Assembly: GCA_903924405.1 (NCBI GenBank)
Contig: CAIYBH010000007.1
Location: forward strand, 1-49,887
Reading direction: 5' to 3'
DNA from: an uncultured Planctomycetaceae bacterium
Lineage (GTDB): Bacteria > Planctomycetota > Planctomycetia > Planctomycetales > Planctomycetaceae
DNA length: 49,887 bases
A program made the position numbers and the translations under genes. Below are positions 25,208-37,407 of the stretch, piece by piece (positions within the stretch are counted from its first letter, which is position 1; each line of letters begins with the position of its first letter). The notes under the pieces were generated by a model that was given only the letters and a program-made list of their open reading frames with translations, had not been told where the DNA came from and searched no databases.

Positions 25208-27877
25208 ATGGCTCCGCTCAAAAAAGCGCTGGTTGTTGTTGAATCCCCCGCGAAGGCCAAAAAAATCGCCGGCTTTCTCGGAGATGATTACATTGTCAAA
25301 GCCAGCATGGGACACATTCGTGATCTCCCGTCCAGTGCCTCCGAAATTCCAGCCACTCTGAAAAAAGAGTCCTGGTCGACACTGGGCGTCAATGTCGACA
25401 GCGATTTCGATCCGCTCTATGTCGTCCCCACCGACAAAAAGAAACTCATCGCCGAACTGAAAGACTCACTGAAGAAAGTTCGCGAACTCGTCCTTGCAAC
25501 TGACGAAGACCGCGAAGGAGAAAGCATCGGCTGGCACCTCGTGCAGGTGCTCAAGCCCTCCGTCCCCGTCAGCCGCATGACCTTTTCAGAAATCACCAAA
25601 CCTGCCATTCAGGAGGCGATTCGCAACACCCGGCAACTCGATGAAAATCTCGTTCAGGCTCAGGAAACACGCCGCGTCGTAGACCGCCTTTACGGATACA
25701 CGCTCAGCCCGCTGCTCTGGAAAAAAATCGCCCGCGGTCTGTCGGCCGGCCGAGTACAAAGTGTGGCCGTGCGCGTTCTCGTCGCCCGGGAAATCGAACG
25801 CATGAAGTTCCGCAGCGGAACCTTCTGGGACCTGAAGGCGAAGTTACAGGCCCGCACCGGCGCCCCGTTCGAAGCCGTGCTGCAGACACTGGGAAATCGT
25901 CGCATCGCGTCCGGTCGTGACTTCGATGAGCAGACCGGTCGCCTGAAAGCCGGCAGTGATGTGCTGCTGCTCTCCGAAGCCCAGGCTCGCGAAACTCTGC
26001 AGAAAATTCAGGAACGCCCCTGGACCGTCACGGCGATCGATCAGAAACAGCAGTCGCGTCGGCCCTATCCCCCGTTCACCACCAGCACACTCCAGCAGGA
26101 AGCCAACCGCAAACTCGGTATGTCGGCCCGACAAACCATGCAGGTCGCACAGCGCCTGTACGAAGAAGGCCATATCACCTACATGCGAACGGACAGCGTG
26201 AATCTCAGTGGCGAAGCCATCAATGCGTCCCGAGGTCGCGTGACGGATCTCTACGGCCGAGATTACCTCAGCCCCGAACCACGACAGTTCTCCACCAAAA
26301 CCAAAGGCGCTCAGGAAGCTCACGAGGCCATTCGACCGGCCGGAACAGAAATGAAAACCGGCGACGAAATCGGCCTGTCAGGCATGGAGTTCAAGCTCTA
26401 CCAGATGATCTGGAAGCGAACCATGGCCACCCAGATGGCCGATGCCCTGCTCCGCTTTGATACCGTGACCATCACCGTCGATGATGCCGAATTTCGGGCT
26501 TCAGGCAGAACCGTCGAATTCGCCGGATTCTTCAGGGCCTACGTCGAGGGATCCGATGATCCCGAAGCGGCCATCGAAGATCAGGATTCCACCCTGCCCC
26601 CCATGCAGGAAAACGATTCCCTCAAACTGCAGAATGCAGAAGCGGTCGCTCACGAAACCAAGCCGCCCGCCCGCTACACAGAAGCCACGCTCGTTCGCAC
26701 TCTCGAGTCCGAAGGGATCGGCCGACCCAGTACCTATGCCAGCATCATCAGCACCATTCAGGATCGAGGCTACGTTCGCAAGAACGGCAATCAACTGGTG
26801 CCCACCTTCACCGCCATGGCGGTGACCAAACTTCTTGAAAACCACTTCCCCAGACTCGTCGATCTGGGCTTCACCGCCGGTATGGAACAGACGCTGGATG
26901 ACATCGCCACCGGCTCCGCAGAACGCCTGCCCTACCTCAGAGAATTCTACAACGGCAACGAAGGTCTCGATGAGCAGGTGAAGAAACGCGAAGGCGAAAT
27001 TGATCCCCGCGATGCCTGCACACTCTCCATCGATGGCCTGGATGCTTCCGTTCGTGTCGGTCGCTATGGCCCGTATTTCGAAAAGACCCGCGGTGAAGAA
27101 AAACTGACCGCGTCCATCCCCGACAGCATCGCCCCCAGCGAAATCAACAACGAAGTCGCCGATCGACTCATCGAGGAAAAAACGCGCGGCCCCCAGGCCA
27201 TCGGTATGCATCCCGAAGAAGGTCTCGCGATTTACTCCATGCGAGGCCCGTTCGGGCCCTACCTGCAACTGGGAGAAGTCACCGAAGAAAATCAACGCCC
27301 CAAACGCTGCAGTATCCCGCTCTGCTTCGATCCCGCGTCCGTTGATCTGCCCACGGCCATTGATCTGCTGTCTCTGCCGCGCAGAATCGGCAAACACCCT
27401 GTCACAGACAAAGTGGTCAATGCCGGGATCGGCAAGTTCGGACCCTACGTGACACATGACAAAGTGTTTGCCAGCTTCGATCGAAAAACACATACCTGTG
27501 AATTCGATGGCCAAACCTTCAATGTGCTCAACGTTCCCATGGAAGCCGCCGTGGAAATGCTGAGAAACACCAAGAAAAAGGCAGCTCCAACACCTCTGCG
27601 TGAACTGGGTGTTCATCCGGATGATCAGGCGCCCGTACAGATTTTTGAGGGCAAGTACGGGCCCTACATCAAACACGGCACCATCTACGCCACTGTTCCC
27701 AAAGACACCGAGATTTCCAGTGTGACGATGGAACAGGCCGTGCTGTGGCTGGCGGAAAAAGCAGCCAAAGGCGGCGGTCGCAAAGTGGCCCGGGGCAAAA
27801 AAGGCACCAAAGCCGCTGCCGGCACGACTGCCAAATCTGTCGTCAAAAAAGTTCGTCGCAAGTCCGCGAAGAAATAG
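25208..27877 (+). CDS. topA: DNA topoisomerase I (type IA)
   Basis: An 889-residue enzyme that relaxes negative supercoils by cutting one DNA strand and passing the other through. The TOPRIM domain starts with VVVESPAKAKKI and holds the acidic triad in ATDEDREGE (D99, D101). The catalytic tyrosine is Y325 in ITYMRTDS. GIGRPSTYASII and the rest of the cleavage core follow. Instead of the C4 zinc fingers of E. coli TopA, the C-terminal region carries four zinc-free repeats centred on RYGPYFEK, PFGPYLQL, KFGPYVTH and KYGPYIKH, then a Lys/Arg/Ala tail of about 40 residues that probably binds DNA. The ATG at 25208 gives the expected family N-terminus; no strong Shine-Dalgarno is visible. It is divergent from the PpiD-like gene. 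Confidence 0.97.
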   Translation: MAPLKKALVVVESPAKAKKIAGFLGDDYIVKASMGHIRDLPSSASEIPATLKKESWSTLGVNVDSDFDPLYVVPTDKKKLIAELKDSLKKVRELVLATDEDREGESIGWHLVQVLKPSVPVSRMTFSEITKPAIQEAIRNTRQLDENLVQAQETRRVVDRLYGYTLSPLLWKKIARGLSAGRVQSVAVRVLVAREIERMKFRSGTFWDLKAKLQARTGAPFEAVLQTLGNRRIASGRDFDEQTGRLKAGSDVLLLSEAQARETLQKIQERPWTVTAIDQKQQSRRPYPPFTTSTLQQEANRKLGMSARQTMQVAQRLYEEGHITYMRTDSVNLSGEAINASRGRVTDLYGRDYLSPEPRQFSTKTKGAQEAHEAIRPAGTEMKTGDEIGLSGMEFKLYQMIWKRTMATQMADALLRFDTVTITVDDAEFRASGRTVEFAGFFRAYVEGSDDPEAAIEDQDSTLPPMQENDSLKLQNAEAVAHETKPPARYTEATLVRTLESEGIGRPSTYASIISTIQDRGYVRKNGNQLVPTFTAMAVTKLLENHFPRLVDLGFTAGMEQTLDDIATGSAERLPYLREFYNGNEGLDEQVKKREGEIDPRDACTLSIDGLDASVRVGRYGPYFEKTRGEEKLTASIPDSIAPSEINNEVADRLIEEKTRGPQAIGMHPEEGLAIYSMRGPFGPYLQLGEVTEENQRPKRCSIPLCFDPASVDLPTAIDLLSLPRRIGKHPVTDKVVNAGIGKFGPYVTHDKVFASFDRKTHTCEFDGQTFNVLNVPMEAAVEMLRNTKKKAAPTPLRELGVHPDDQAPVQIFEGKYGPYIKHGTIYATVPKDTEISSVTMEQAVLWLAEKAAKGGGRKVARGKKGTKAAAGTTAKSVVKKVRRKSAKK

Positions 27878-27951
27878 CCCCTGAAAACCGCCGGGCGCCG
27901 CAAAGGCGCGTTGCCGCGCACTGACTCGGACACTTGGTGGGCTGGCAGTCA

Positions 27952-27990
27952 ACAAAAAACGCCCGCTGGTGCAAACACCAGCGGGCGTTA
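27952..27990 (-). terminator. Strong terminator after the small lipoprotein gene
   Basis: A perfect 14-bp stem (27958-27971 with 27976-27989) with a CAAA loop. On the minus strand it is followed by a T-run (AAAAAA at 27954-27959 on plus), so it mainly ends transcription of the lipoprotein gene. It may also stop topA transcription from the other side. Confidence 0.9.
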
Positions 27991-28058
27991 TTGATAGTGT
28001 GCTCAACGGACCCTGCAGCAGCGACAGAGTGACGCTGCTGAGAGATCCTCGGTTACTA

Positions 28059-28388
28059 CTAAGGCTTTGCTTCTTCAGCAGGTGCCGCTGGAGCGGCTTC
28101 TGCTGGAGCTGCCTCAGCCGGTGCCGCTGGAGCGGCTTCTGCTGGTGCTGCTTCAGCTGGTGCTGCTGCTTCCGCTGGCGCTGCCTCAGCAGGCGCTGCA
28201 GCTTCGGCTGGAGCTGCTTCTGCAGGAGCTGCGGCTTCAGCTGGTGCCGGTGCACCACCAGCAACGCCGGAACCAGCAGCGGCACCACCGCCACCAGCGC
28301 CACCCGTCTGCTCACCACCACCACAACCAGCTGCCAGAGAAATACACGCCAGCAACACAAGTGCACTCAGAGATCGTTCGAACTTCAT
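28059..28388 (-). CDS. Small lipoprotein with Ala/Pro/Glu repeats
   Basis: A 109-residue protein with a typical lipoprotein signal: basic MKFER, a hydrophobic core, then SLAAGC with C22 as the likely lipidated residue (C15 in LLAC is a less likely alternative). After a Gly-rich linker (23-45) the rest is almost only Ala, Pro and Glu in units of AEAAP. The mature protein is probably an extended, negatively charged chain anchored to a membrane. Planctomycete genomes encode many small proteins of this kind; the function is unknown. AAAGG lies about 10 bases before the ATG, and a strong terminator follows the stop, so it is likely a monocistronic real gene despite its low complexity. Long open frames on the same strand that run through into topA are antisense artefacts. 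Confidence 0.75.
   Translation of the reverse strand: MKFERSLSALVLLACISLAAGCGGGEQTGGAGGGGAAAGSGVAGGAPAPAEAAAPAEAAPAEAAAPAEAAPAEAAAPAEAAPAEAAPAAPAEAAPAEAAPAAPAEEAKP
28070..28250 (-). repeat. Tandem repeat encoding AEAAP units
   Basis: About 180 bases of imperfect 15-30-base units (plus strand gctggagcggcttctgct and variants) encode the repeat part of the small lipoprotein. Confidence 0.7.
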
Positions 28389-28696
28389 TGAACCCAGCCT
28401 TTCAGTTACACAAAGTCATGCCCGCGCCCCGAAACCCCCCGTTCCGGCAGCCGGCTTGCTGACATTACCGTACGAAAACCCGTCAGGATTTCAATATTCG
28501 CGGTCCGGAAATCAGTGAACTTTCATTTTTGGTGAGGTTGATAATCGGCTGGGCCTTTTGCGGTATTGATTTGTCAGGCCCCCTCTGGCAAGCTGTAGCG
28601 GTTGGTTCGCTTGTTCGGATCTCGCTGTCCCCTGCTTCGCGGTCATTCTGCCATCTCTCCGTGGTTCCTACGTAAATTGCTGGAAACAAAGATCTT
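28389..28696. other. Intergenic region between the lipoprotein gene and uvrC
   Basis: About 308 bases between divergent genes. I see no RNA gene, repeat or convincing promoter pair. It must hold the promoters of both genes. Confidence 0.35.
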
Positions 28697-30091
28697 ATGA
28701 CTGGCGATCCCGACGACCTGGCAGAATCCCCGCTCGCCTATCGAGAGTCCCTGCCTCCCCGGGAAAAGGTGTGTAGATTCCCCACCTCACCCGGTGTGTA
28801 TCTGATGAAGGATGCCGAGGCCCGGGTGATCTACGTCGGGAAAGCTGTCAACCTTCGTAATCGTGCGTCCAGCTATTTCACCGCTGCCGCCGAAGTGGAT
28901 CGACGCACCGCCGATCTCGTTCCCGAAATCGCCGACATCGATTTCATCGAGACTGAAAGCGAGGTCGATGCACTGCTCATGGAGGCCCGGCTGATCAAGG
29001 ACATTCAGCCCCGCTACAATTCCCTCCTCAAAGACGACAAGACCTTTCCCTACCTGCAGATCACCACCCGTGAAGACTTTCCCCGCGTCGAATTCACTCG
29101 ACAGCCTGAGTCCTCAGGCGTGCGGCTCTACGGACCCTTCACGAGCGCTGGTCAACTTCGAGGCACCATCGCCGTCCTCCAGAAAATCTTTCGCTTTCGC
29201 ACCTGCTCCCTCGACATCGATGAGCAGGACGAACGCTGGAGATGGTTCCGCCCCTGTCTCCTTGCCAGCATCAATCAATGCACCGCCCCCTGCAACCTGC
29301 GCGTCAGCCGCGAAGACTACCGCGAAGACATCCGCAGACTCAAACTGTTCCTTGATGGCGGACGCAACAGCCTGCTGACCGAAATGGAAGACGCGATGAA
29401 GCAGGCGTCAAAGGAAATGAAATTCGAAAAGGCAGCACGCATTCGCGACGAAATCCAGTCCCTGAAAAACCTCAATCTCCGCGGGGATCTCGAGAGCCAC
29501 GCGCAGCCCGAGGTCTTCTACATTGACCCCAAAAAGGGGCTCAACGCACTCGTCAAGGCCCTCGGACTTACCGAAACCCCGCGCCGGATTGAAGGACTTG
29601 ATATTGCCCACCTTCAGGGCAGCGAGACCGTGGCCAGCCTCGTGCAGTTCATCGATGGCCTGCCCTTCAAACCCGGCTACAAACGGTACAAAATTCAAAC
29701 GGTTCAGGGTGTCGATGACTTTGCGTCCATGCGGGAAGTCGTGACCCGCCGGTTTCGCCGGCTTTCAGACGAAGGCGATGCCTTCCCTGATCTGCTCCTT
29801 GTCGACGGCGGTAAGGGACAACTCAATGCCGTCATGGAAACCTTTCAACTGCTGGGTATCCAGCCCCCGGTCACCATCTCCCTCGCCAAACGCGACGAGG
29901 AAATCTTTGTTCCCGGTCAGTCCGACCCGATCAAACTCAGTCGACATTCCTTTGGCCTGCGATTGCTGCAGTATGTGCGCGATGAAGCGCATCGCTTCGC
30001 TCAGCACTACCACCACATGCTCCGCCGCAAATCGACTCTCGGAGACGCGGAAAAAAGTCGACGACGCGGAGGTAAGCCAAAACCGCAATAA
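28697..30091 (+). CDS. uvrC: UvrC excinuclease subunit lacking the C-terminal HhH region
   Basis: A 464-residue nuclease subunit of nucleotide-excision repair, which cuts on both sides of a lesion marked by UvrA and UvrB. The GIY-YIG domain (about 30-110) includes SPGVYLMKD and IYVGKAVNLRNR. Four cysteines at 170, 187, 195 and 199 match the Fe-S cluster positions of UvrC. A UVR motif lies at about 227-260 (EKAARIRDEI). The RNase H-like endonuclease domain has D302 in EGLDIAHLQGSE, D370 in LLLVDGGKGQ and H432 in RDEAHRFA. The protein stops about 30 residues later, where other UvrCs (around 560-610 residues) continue into two helix-hairpin-helix motifs. The 160 bases downstream do not encode HhH in any frame I checked, so this is a true short form and not a frameshift. 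Incision on the 5' side in particular relies on HhH in E. coli. Confidence 0.93.
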   Translation: MTGDPDDLAESPLAYRESLPPREKVCRFPTSPGVYLMKDAEARVIYVGKAVNLRNRASSYFTAAAEVDRRTADLVPEIADIDFIETESEVDALLMEARLIKDIQPRYNSLLKDDKTFPYLQITTREDFPRVEFTRQPESSGVRLYGPFTSAGQLRGTIAVLQKIFRFRTCSLDIDEQDERWRWFRPCLLASINQCTAPCNLRVSREDYREDIRRLKLFLDGGRNSLLTEMEDAMKQASKEMKFEKAARIRDEIQSLKNLNLRGDLESHAQPEVFYIDPKKGLNALVKALGLTETPRRIEGLDIAHLQGSETVASLVQFIDGLPFKPGYKRYKIQTVQGVDDFASMREVVTRRFRRLSDEGDAFPDLLLVDGGKGQLNAVMETFQLLGIQPPVTISLAKRDEEIFVPGQSDPIKLSRHSFGLRLLQYVRDEAHRFAQHYHHMLRRKSTLGDAEKSRRRGGKPKPQ

Positions 30092-30251
30092 CGCAGGCCC
30101 GCGCCGCCAGCCTGGCTGAGGCCCCGCATCACAGTCAATCCCTCCGACACTCCGGAAAACCCAGTCCCCAGTCCCCGTTTTTTGCCGGCCGTCCGGCCAT
30201 AATTCGGAATCTGTTCAGCCTGCGTCCCCGGAGGCCGGCCCATCAGGAATC

Positions 30252-31487
30252 ATGCCTCTCATGCAGAATCAACTCTCCCGGCGCATTGCCCGGCGTATTG
30301 AAGATCAGGTCCGGCAAACCATCATCAGCGCACACAAACGCAGCGGAGTTGTGCTGTTCAGCGACACCACGTTGCGCGACGGCGAGCAGATGCCGGGTGC
30401 CACGCTCGACCCCCACGAAAAACTCCGCATCGCTAAAGCCCTCGAACGCGCAGGCGTCCACTCACTGGACGCCGGATTTCCTGCCAGCTCCGAAGCCGAC
30501 ATCGCGGCCATCCGCCTGATGATCGGCCAGGTGACCGGACCGGTGCTGACAGCCCTGTGTCGTACACTCAGGTCCGATGTTGACGCCGCTGACCACGCTC
30601 TCGACGGCAACCCGGTACACAAACGCGGCGTCAGCCTGTTCTGTGGAACCAGCCCCCTGCATCGCGAACACAAGCTGAACAAAAGTCGCGTCGAAATCCT
30701 CGAAATCATCGAAAGCACAGTCAGCTACGCTGCCGAACGATTTCGCATCGTGGCCTTCAGTCCAGAAGATGCCAGTCGCACGGAACCCGATTTCCTCTGC
30801 GAATGCTACCGCACTGCCATCGATGCCGGCGCGACAACAATTGGCTTTCCCGATACCGTGGGGCTGCTGACACCGGAAAAGACCCGGGACTTCATCCGTC
30901 GGATTCAGGATCACGTGCCCAACATTGATCGAGCACTGCTGGCCGTGCACTTCCATAACGATCTGGGCCTTGCCGTGGCAAATACCCTCGCGGGAATTGC
31001 CGAGGGAGCAAATGTGGTGCAGTGCACCGTCAACGGGATTGGAGAACGCGCAGGCAACGCCTCACTGGAAGAAGTTGTCATGGCACTGACGATGCACCAG
31101 GATCAATACCGGCGGCACCACCGCATCGATACCACCACGCTGTTCCCGCTGTGTCAGCTGGTGGCCGAACTCACCGGAATTGCTATACCGCGAATGAAAC
31201 CCATCGGTGGTGCCAACGTGTTTGCGACGGAGGCCGGGATTCACCAGGACGGGCTGCTGAAGAACCCTGACACCTACCTGCCGTTCCGCCCGGAAGCTGT
31301 TGGGGCCGGCGAGATCCAGCTGGTGCTTGGGCGGCACAGCGGCCGACGGGCCGTGGCGCATCGCCTGCAATGCCTTGCCATTCCCTTCAACGATGAACGG
31401 CTGGCCGTGATTGTGGAACACCTGAAGCAATTACCCAAAGGCACTGTGGTCACCGACGACCTGCTGCGAACCCTGGTATCCCACTGA
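30252..31487 (+). CDS. 2-isopropylmalate synthase-like enzyme without regulatory domain
   Basis: A 411-residue member of the LeuA/homocitrate synthase (HMGL-like TIM barrel) family, which condenses acetyl-CoA with a 2-oxoacid. DTTLRDGEQ (38-46) supplies the metal-binding Asp, SPLHREHKL is the substrate-side motif, and HFHND (233-237) carries the two metal-binding His. [15 protein letters not shown] is characteristic of isopropylmalate synthases. The protein ends after the linker subdomain and lacks the roughly 110-residue allosteric domain that mediates leucine feedback in full-length LeuA. It could be an unregulated leucine-pathway enzyme or a homocitrate or citramalate synthase; the sequence does not decide. 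It follows uvrC by 160 bases on the same strand. The ATG at 30264 is an alternative start. Confidence 0.8.
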   Translation: MPLMQNQLSRRIARRIEDQVRQTIISAHKRSGVVLFSDTTLRDGEQMPGATLDPHEKLRIAKALERAGVHSLDAGFPASSEADIAAIRLMIGQVTGPVLTALCRTLRSDVDAADHALDGNPVHKRGVSLFCGTSPLHREHKLNKSRVEILEIIESTVSYAAERFRIVAFSPEDASRTEPDFLCECYRTAIDAGATTIGFPDTVGLLTPEKTRDFIRRIQDHVPNIDRALLAVHFHNDLGLAVANTLAGIAEGANVVQCTVNGIGERAGNASLEEVVMALTMHQDQYRRHHRIDTTTLFPLCQLVAELTGIAIPRMKPIGGANVFATEAGIHQDGLLKNPDTYLPFRPEAVGAGEIQLVLGRHSGRRAVAHRLQCLAIPFNDERLAVIVEHLKQLPKGTVVTDDLLRTLVSH

Positions 31488-31492
31488 CCAGT

Positions 31493-31528
31493 CCATCCGT
31501 CCCATCGGTCCTATCCGTCCCATCAGTC
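31493..31528. repeat. Four tandem copies of a 9-bp unit
   Basis: CCATCCGTC, CCATCGGTC, CTATCCGTC and CCATCAGTC lie end to end just after the leuA-like gene (stop at 31487). It is a small minisatellite in non-coding DNA, likely to vary in copy number. Confidence 0.75.
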
Positions 31529-31712
31529 TCATAGCGCTCTTTCCTGCACTGACTGGAATTTGTCGGCCAGACCGCTCAGAATCCGGCCCGCAGCCCAGCA
31601 TCTGCACGCATTGGTTGGGGGCATCCCGCCGGACAAACTGTCCAGGGGCCGCGGTACACCACGCACCTCCCACCTCTCACCCGTGTTGATTTCCCGAGGA
31701 ATCCCCGTCGTC

Positions 31713-32492
31713 ATGCCCGGATCGCTGATCGATACTCATTGTCACCTCGAAGCGGATGCGTTTCGTCAGGATTTTGATGAAGTCATCCAGCGCGCTCTGG
31801 ACGCCGGCGTCGAACGGATGCTGGCCATCGGAATTACTCTGGCCACCAGCCACGCCGTGATCCTGCTGGCCAATCGTTACCCCTGCATCTCCGCGATCGT
31901 CGGAGTGCACCCGAACCATACCCACGAAGTCAAACCCGGCGAGTGGGAAAGAATTCAGGAACTTGCCACACATCCACAAGTCGTCGCCGTCGGCGAAACC
32001 GGGCTCGATAACTACTGGAAAGATGTCCCCCTTGATATCCAGGAGGACTACTTCCGACGTCATATCGCACTCGCCCGAGATGTGAAAAAACCGTTCATCG
32101 TTCACTGCCGTGAGGCGGAATCAGACGTCGTAAGAGTCCTGCAGGACTGCGCCGGTGGCCATCAGCTCGCCGGTGCCATGCATGCGTTCTGCGGATCGCA
32201 CGAAACAGCCGCTGCCTGCCTCGAGCTGGGACTCTATCTGTCGTTCGGCGGTATGCTCACGTACCGAAAAAACGATGCCATCCGCGCCGTCGCAGCCACC
32301 GTACCCCTCGATCGGCTGCTGGTCGAAACCGATGCCCCGTACCTCGCGCCACAACCCTATCGCGGAAAACGAAACGAACCCGCGTGGGTCGCAGCCACCT
32401 GCCAGTGCCTCGCCGAAACTCATGGTGTTTCCGCCGAACACATGGCCGAGGTGACGACCGCCAACGCCAAACGCCTGTTCAGTCTGGAGTGA
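31713..32492 (+). CDS. TatD-family metal-dependent hydrolase
   Basis: A 259-residue TIM-barrel hydrolase of the TatD family, associated with DNase activity and DNA-repair or quality-control roles. IDTHCHLEADAF gives the first metal ligands (H9, H11), GETGLD the bridging Glu, HCREAESD and HAFCG further ligands, and ETDAPYLAP the catalytic Asp. The frame is open upstream to a TTG at 31560, but the family N-terminus starts at the ATG at 31713, preceded by GAGGA about 12 bases upstream. The length is normal for TatD. It follows the leuA-like gene at a distance of 225 bases, so a shared transcript is possible but not shown. Confidence 0.93.
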   Translation: MPGSLIDTHCHLEADAFRQDFDEVIQRALDAGVERMLAIGITLATSHAVILLANRYPCISAIVGVHPNHTHEVKPGEWERIQELATHPQVVAVGETGLDNYWKDVPLDIQEDYFRRHIALARDVKKPFIVHCREAESDVVRVLQDCAGGHQLAGAMHAFCGSHETAAACLELGLYLSFGGMLTYRKNDAIRAVAATVPLDRLLVETDAPYLAPQPYRGKRNEPAWVAATCQCLAETHGVSAEHMAEVTTANAKRLFSLE

Positions 32493-32599
32493 CTCGCAGC
32501 TTTCGCACCCCGCCGTCCCCCCCCCTTGCACTGGCCTCGTCCTCGCGCGCGATCCCGACACCATGGTCCAGCATGGCACACGCCCACGCTGCCCGTTCG

Positions 32600-35647
<3,048 letters not shown>

Positions 35648-35752
35648 GACCGGCCCTCCCGAACAACGGCGTCGACAATCAACTTTCCAACGGCCCCGAT
35701 TCTGTTGGACTCACGCCGTGCAGCCACTGCCGCACGGCATGTTCACCATGCA

Positions 35753-37360
35753 CTACTTCCCGGGGCCCTTGCCGGATCGCTTTGGCTTCGGTGCGGACTC
35801 AGCCGGCGGCTCGCCTTCAAATCGCTCATTCCCAAAGGCCGACCGCGGTGGCTCTTCAGTGTCCTGCACTTCCTGCTGCAACCTGGTCAGTTCCCTGTGC
35901 AACTCCCCGACGATCGTGGCATACGCCGGATCCGCGTAGAAGTTCTTCGTTTCCTCCGGGTCGGCAGCCCGATCCAACAGCTCCCATTCGTCAATATCCG
36001 GCTTGTAATAATGAACCAGCTTGTAACGCTCTGTAATCACGCCTCGGTGCGGTCGCACACGATGAGGAACCGGGAATTCGTAGTAATGATAATACAGACT
36101 CTTTCGCCAGTCCGACGGTACCTCACCCCGCAGCAACGGCACCAGACTGCGGCCCTGCATGTCCCCCGGCTGCTCAATCCCCGCCAGTTCCAGAAATGTC
36201 TGTGCAAAGTCCAGCAGTGAGACGATTTCGCCACACACACTGCCCGGCTCAGTGACGCCCGGCCAGCGCACCAGCAACGGCGTTCGCAGCGATTCTTCAA
36301 AGATCCAGCGCTTATCAAACCAGCCATGCTCTCCCAGGAAGAATCCCTGGTCGCTGGAAAACATGACCACCGTGTTCTCCGCAGCGCCCTCGTCCTCCAG
36401 GGCCTGAAGCAGTCGTCCGACAGTCTCGTCCACCGCCTTCACACACGCCAGATAGTCGTGCATGTAGCGATTGTAGCGCCATCGCACCAGGTCTTTTCCC
36501 TTCAGGTCGGCAGCCAGAAACTCTGCATTCCGCGGACCATAGTAGGCATTCCAGACCTCCAGCTGCTCGGGAGTCATGTTCGGTGATGGACGCAGCTTGG
36601 CATCCAGTTCCGTAAAGGTTCGATCCAGACCCATGTCATGATCCGCAACCGCCCTGCTCCGCCCTTCAAAGGTGTCAAACAATGTTGCCGGTTCCGGATA
36701 CACGCGATCATTGTCCCAGCCCAGATGACGCAGCGCCGGAGCCCATTCGCGATGAGGGGCCTTGTGCTGACTCATCAGCAGAAATGGACGCGTTCGATCC
36801 CGCTGACGCAGCCAGTCAATCGACAGGTCACAAATCACGTCGGTGGTGTAGCCATCCTGCTGGACCTTGACCCCGTTTTTGATCATCGGTGGATTGTAGT
36901 ACAGCCCCTGTCCGGGCAGGATGTGCCAGAAATCAAACCCGGTCGGGTCCGAAATCAGATGCCACTTGCCGATCAGTGCTGTTTGATAACCAGCAGATTG
37001 CAGCAGCTTCGGAAATGTCTGCTGACTGCCGTCAAACTTGCTGTTGGAGTTATTATAGAAGCCGTTCCGGTGCGAGTATTTGCCGGTCAGGATCGTCGCC
37101 CGACTGGGCCCACAGATCGAATTGGTGACCAGACATCGGTCGAACTTGACGCCCTGCGCCGCAAGTCGATCGATATTCGGCGTCTCCAGCAGATGCCGGC
37201 TCTCGCCGTAAGCACTGATCGCCTGACAGGTCAGATCGTCACAGAAAATCATGACAATGTTGGGGCGCGCCCCGGCGGTTGCCGGAGACTGCGCGATGGC
37301 TGGCATACTGCCCGCCAGCACTAAACTCAGCAGCAGCACAAAGCGTGTCAGCACATACAT
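35753..37360 (-). CDS. Exported sulfatase
   Basis: A 535-residue sulfatase that removes sulfate esters from an organic substrate, probably a polysaccharide. A signal peptide ends near A23 (MPAIA-Q). Metal ligands are in FCDDLT (D41, D42), and the formylglycine motif is CGPSR with C83, which must be oxidised by a formylglycine-generating enzyme encoded elsewhere. GKWHL, SQHKAPHREW and MFSSDQGFFLGEHGW with later metal ligands are present, followed by the C-terminal subdomain. The last 40 residues are Pro/Glu/Lys rich. GGGGAG lies about 10 bases before the ATG. It sits between two PSD1 genes (47 bases after one, 105 before the other). The sequence type is close to N-sulfo/arylsulfatases of the planctomycete expansion; the exact substrate is unknown. 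Confidence 0.92.
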   Translation of the reverse strand: MYVLTRFVLLLSLVLAGSMPAIAQSPATAGARPNIVMIFCDDLTCQAISAYGESRHLLETPNIDRLAAQGVKFDRCLVTNSICGPSRATILTGKYSHRNGFYNNSNSKFDGSQQTFPKLLQSAGYQTALIGKWHLISDPTGFDFWHILPGQGLYYNPPMIKNGVKVQQDGYTTDVICDLSIDWLRQRDRTRPFLLMSQHKAPHREWAPALRHLGWDNDRVYPEPATLFDTFEGRSRAVADHDMGLDRTFTELDAKLRPSPNMTPEQLEVWNAYYGPRNAEFLAADLKGKDLVRWRYNRYMHDYLACVKAVDETVGRLLQALEDEGAAENTVVMFSSDQGFFLGEHGWFDKRWIFEESLRTPLLVRWPGVTEPGSVCGEIVSLLDFAQTFLELAGIEQPGDMQGRSLVPLLRGEVPSDWRKSLYYHYYEFPVPHRVRPHRGVITERYKLVHYYKPDIDEWELLDRAADPEETKNFYADPAYATIVGELHRELTRLQQEVQDTEEPPRSAFGNERFEGEPPAESAPKPKRSGKGPGK

Positions 37361-37407
37361 CAGCCCAAACTCCCCTCAGCAACAAAAGGTATTCCAGGTT
37401 TGCACAC

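Noticed and set aside
26501..28366. Minus-strand frame of 621 codons across the lipoprotein gene and topA
   Set aside because: It runs through a very strong terminator and is antisense to topA; the first part is a frame-shifted reading of the lipoprotein repeat.
32518..32525. Run of eight C as a phase-variation site
   Set aside because: It lies between the TatD and PSD1 gene ends and is not inside any reading frame, so slippage could not switch a gene.
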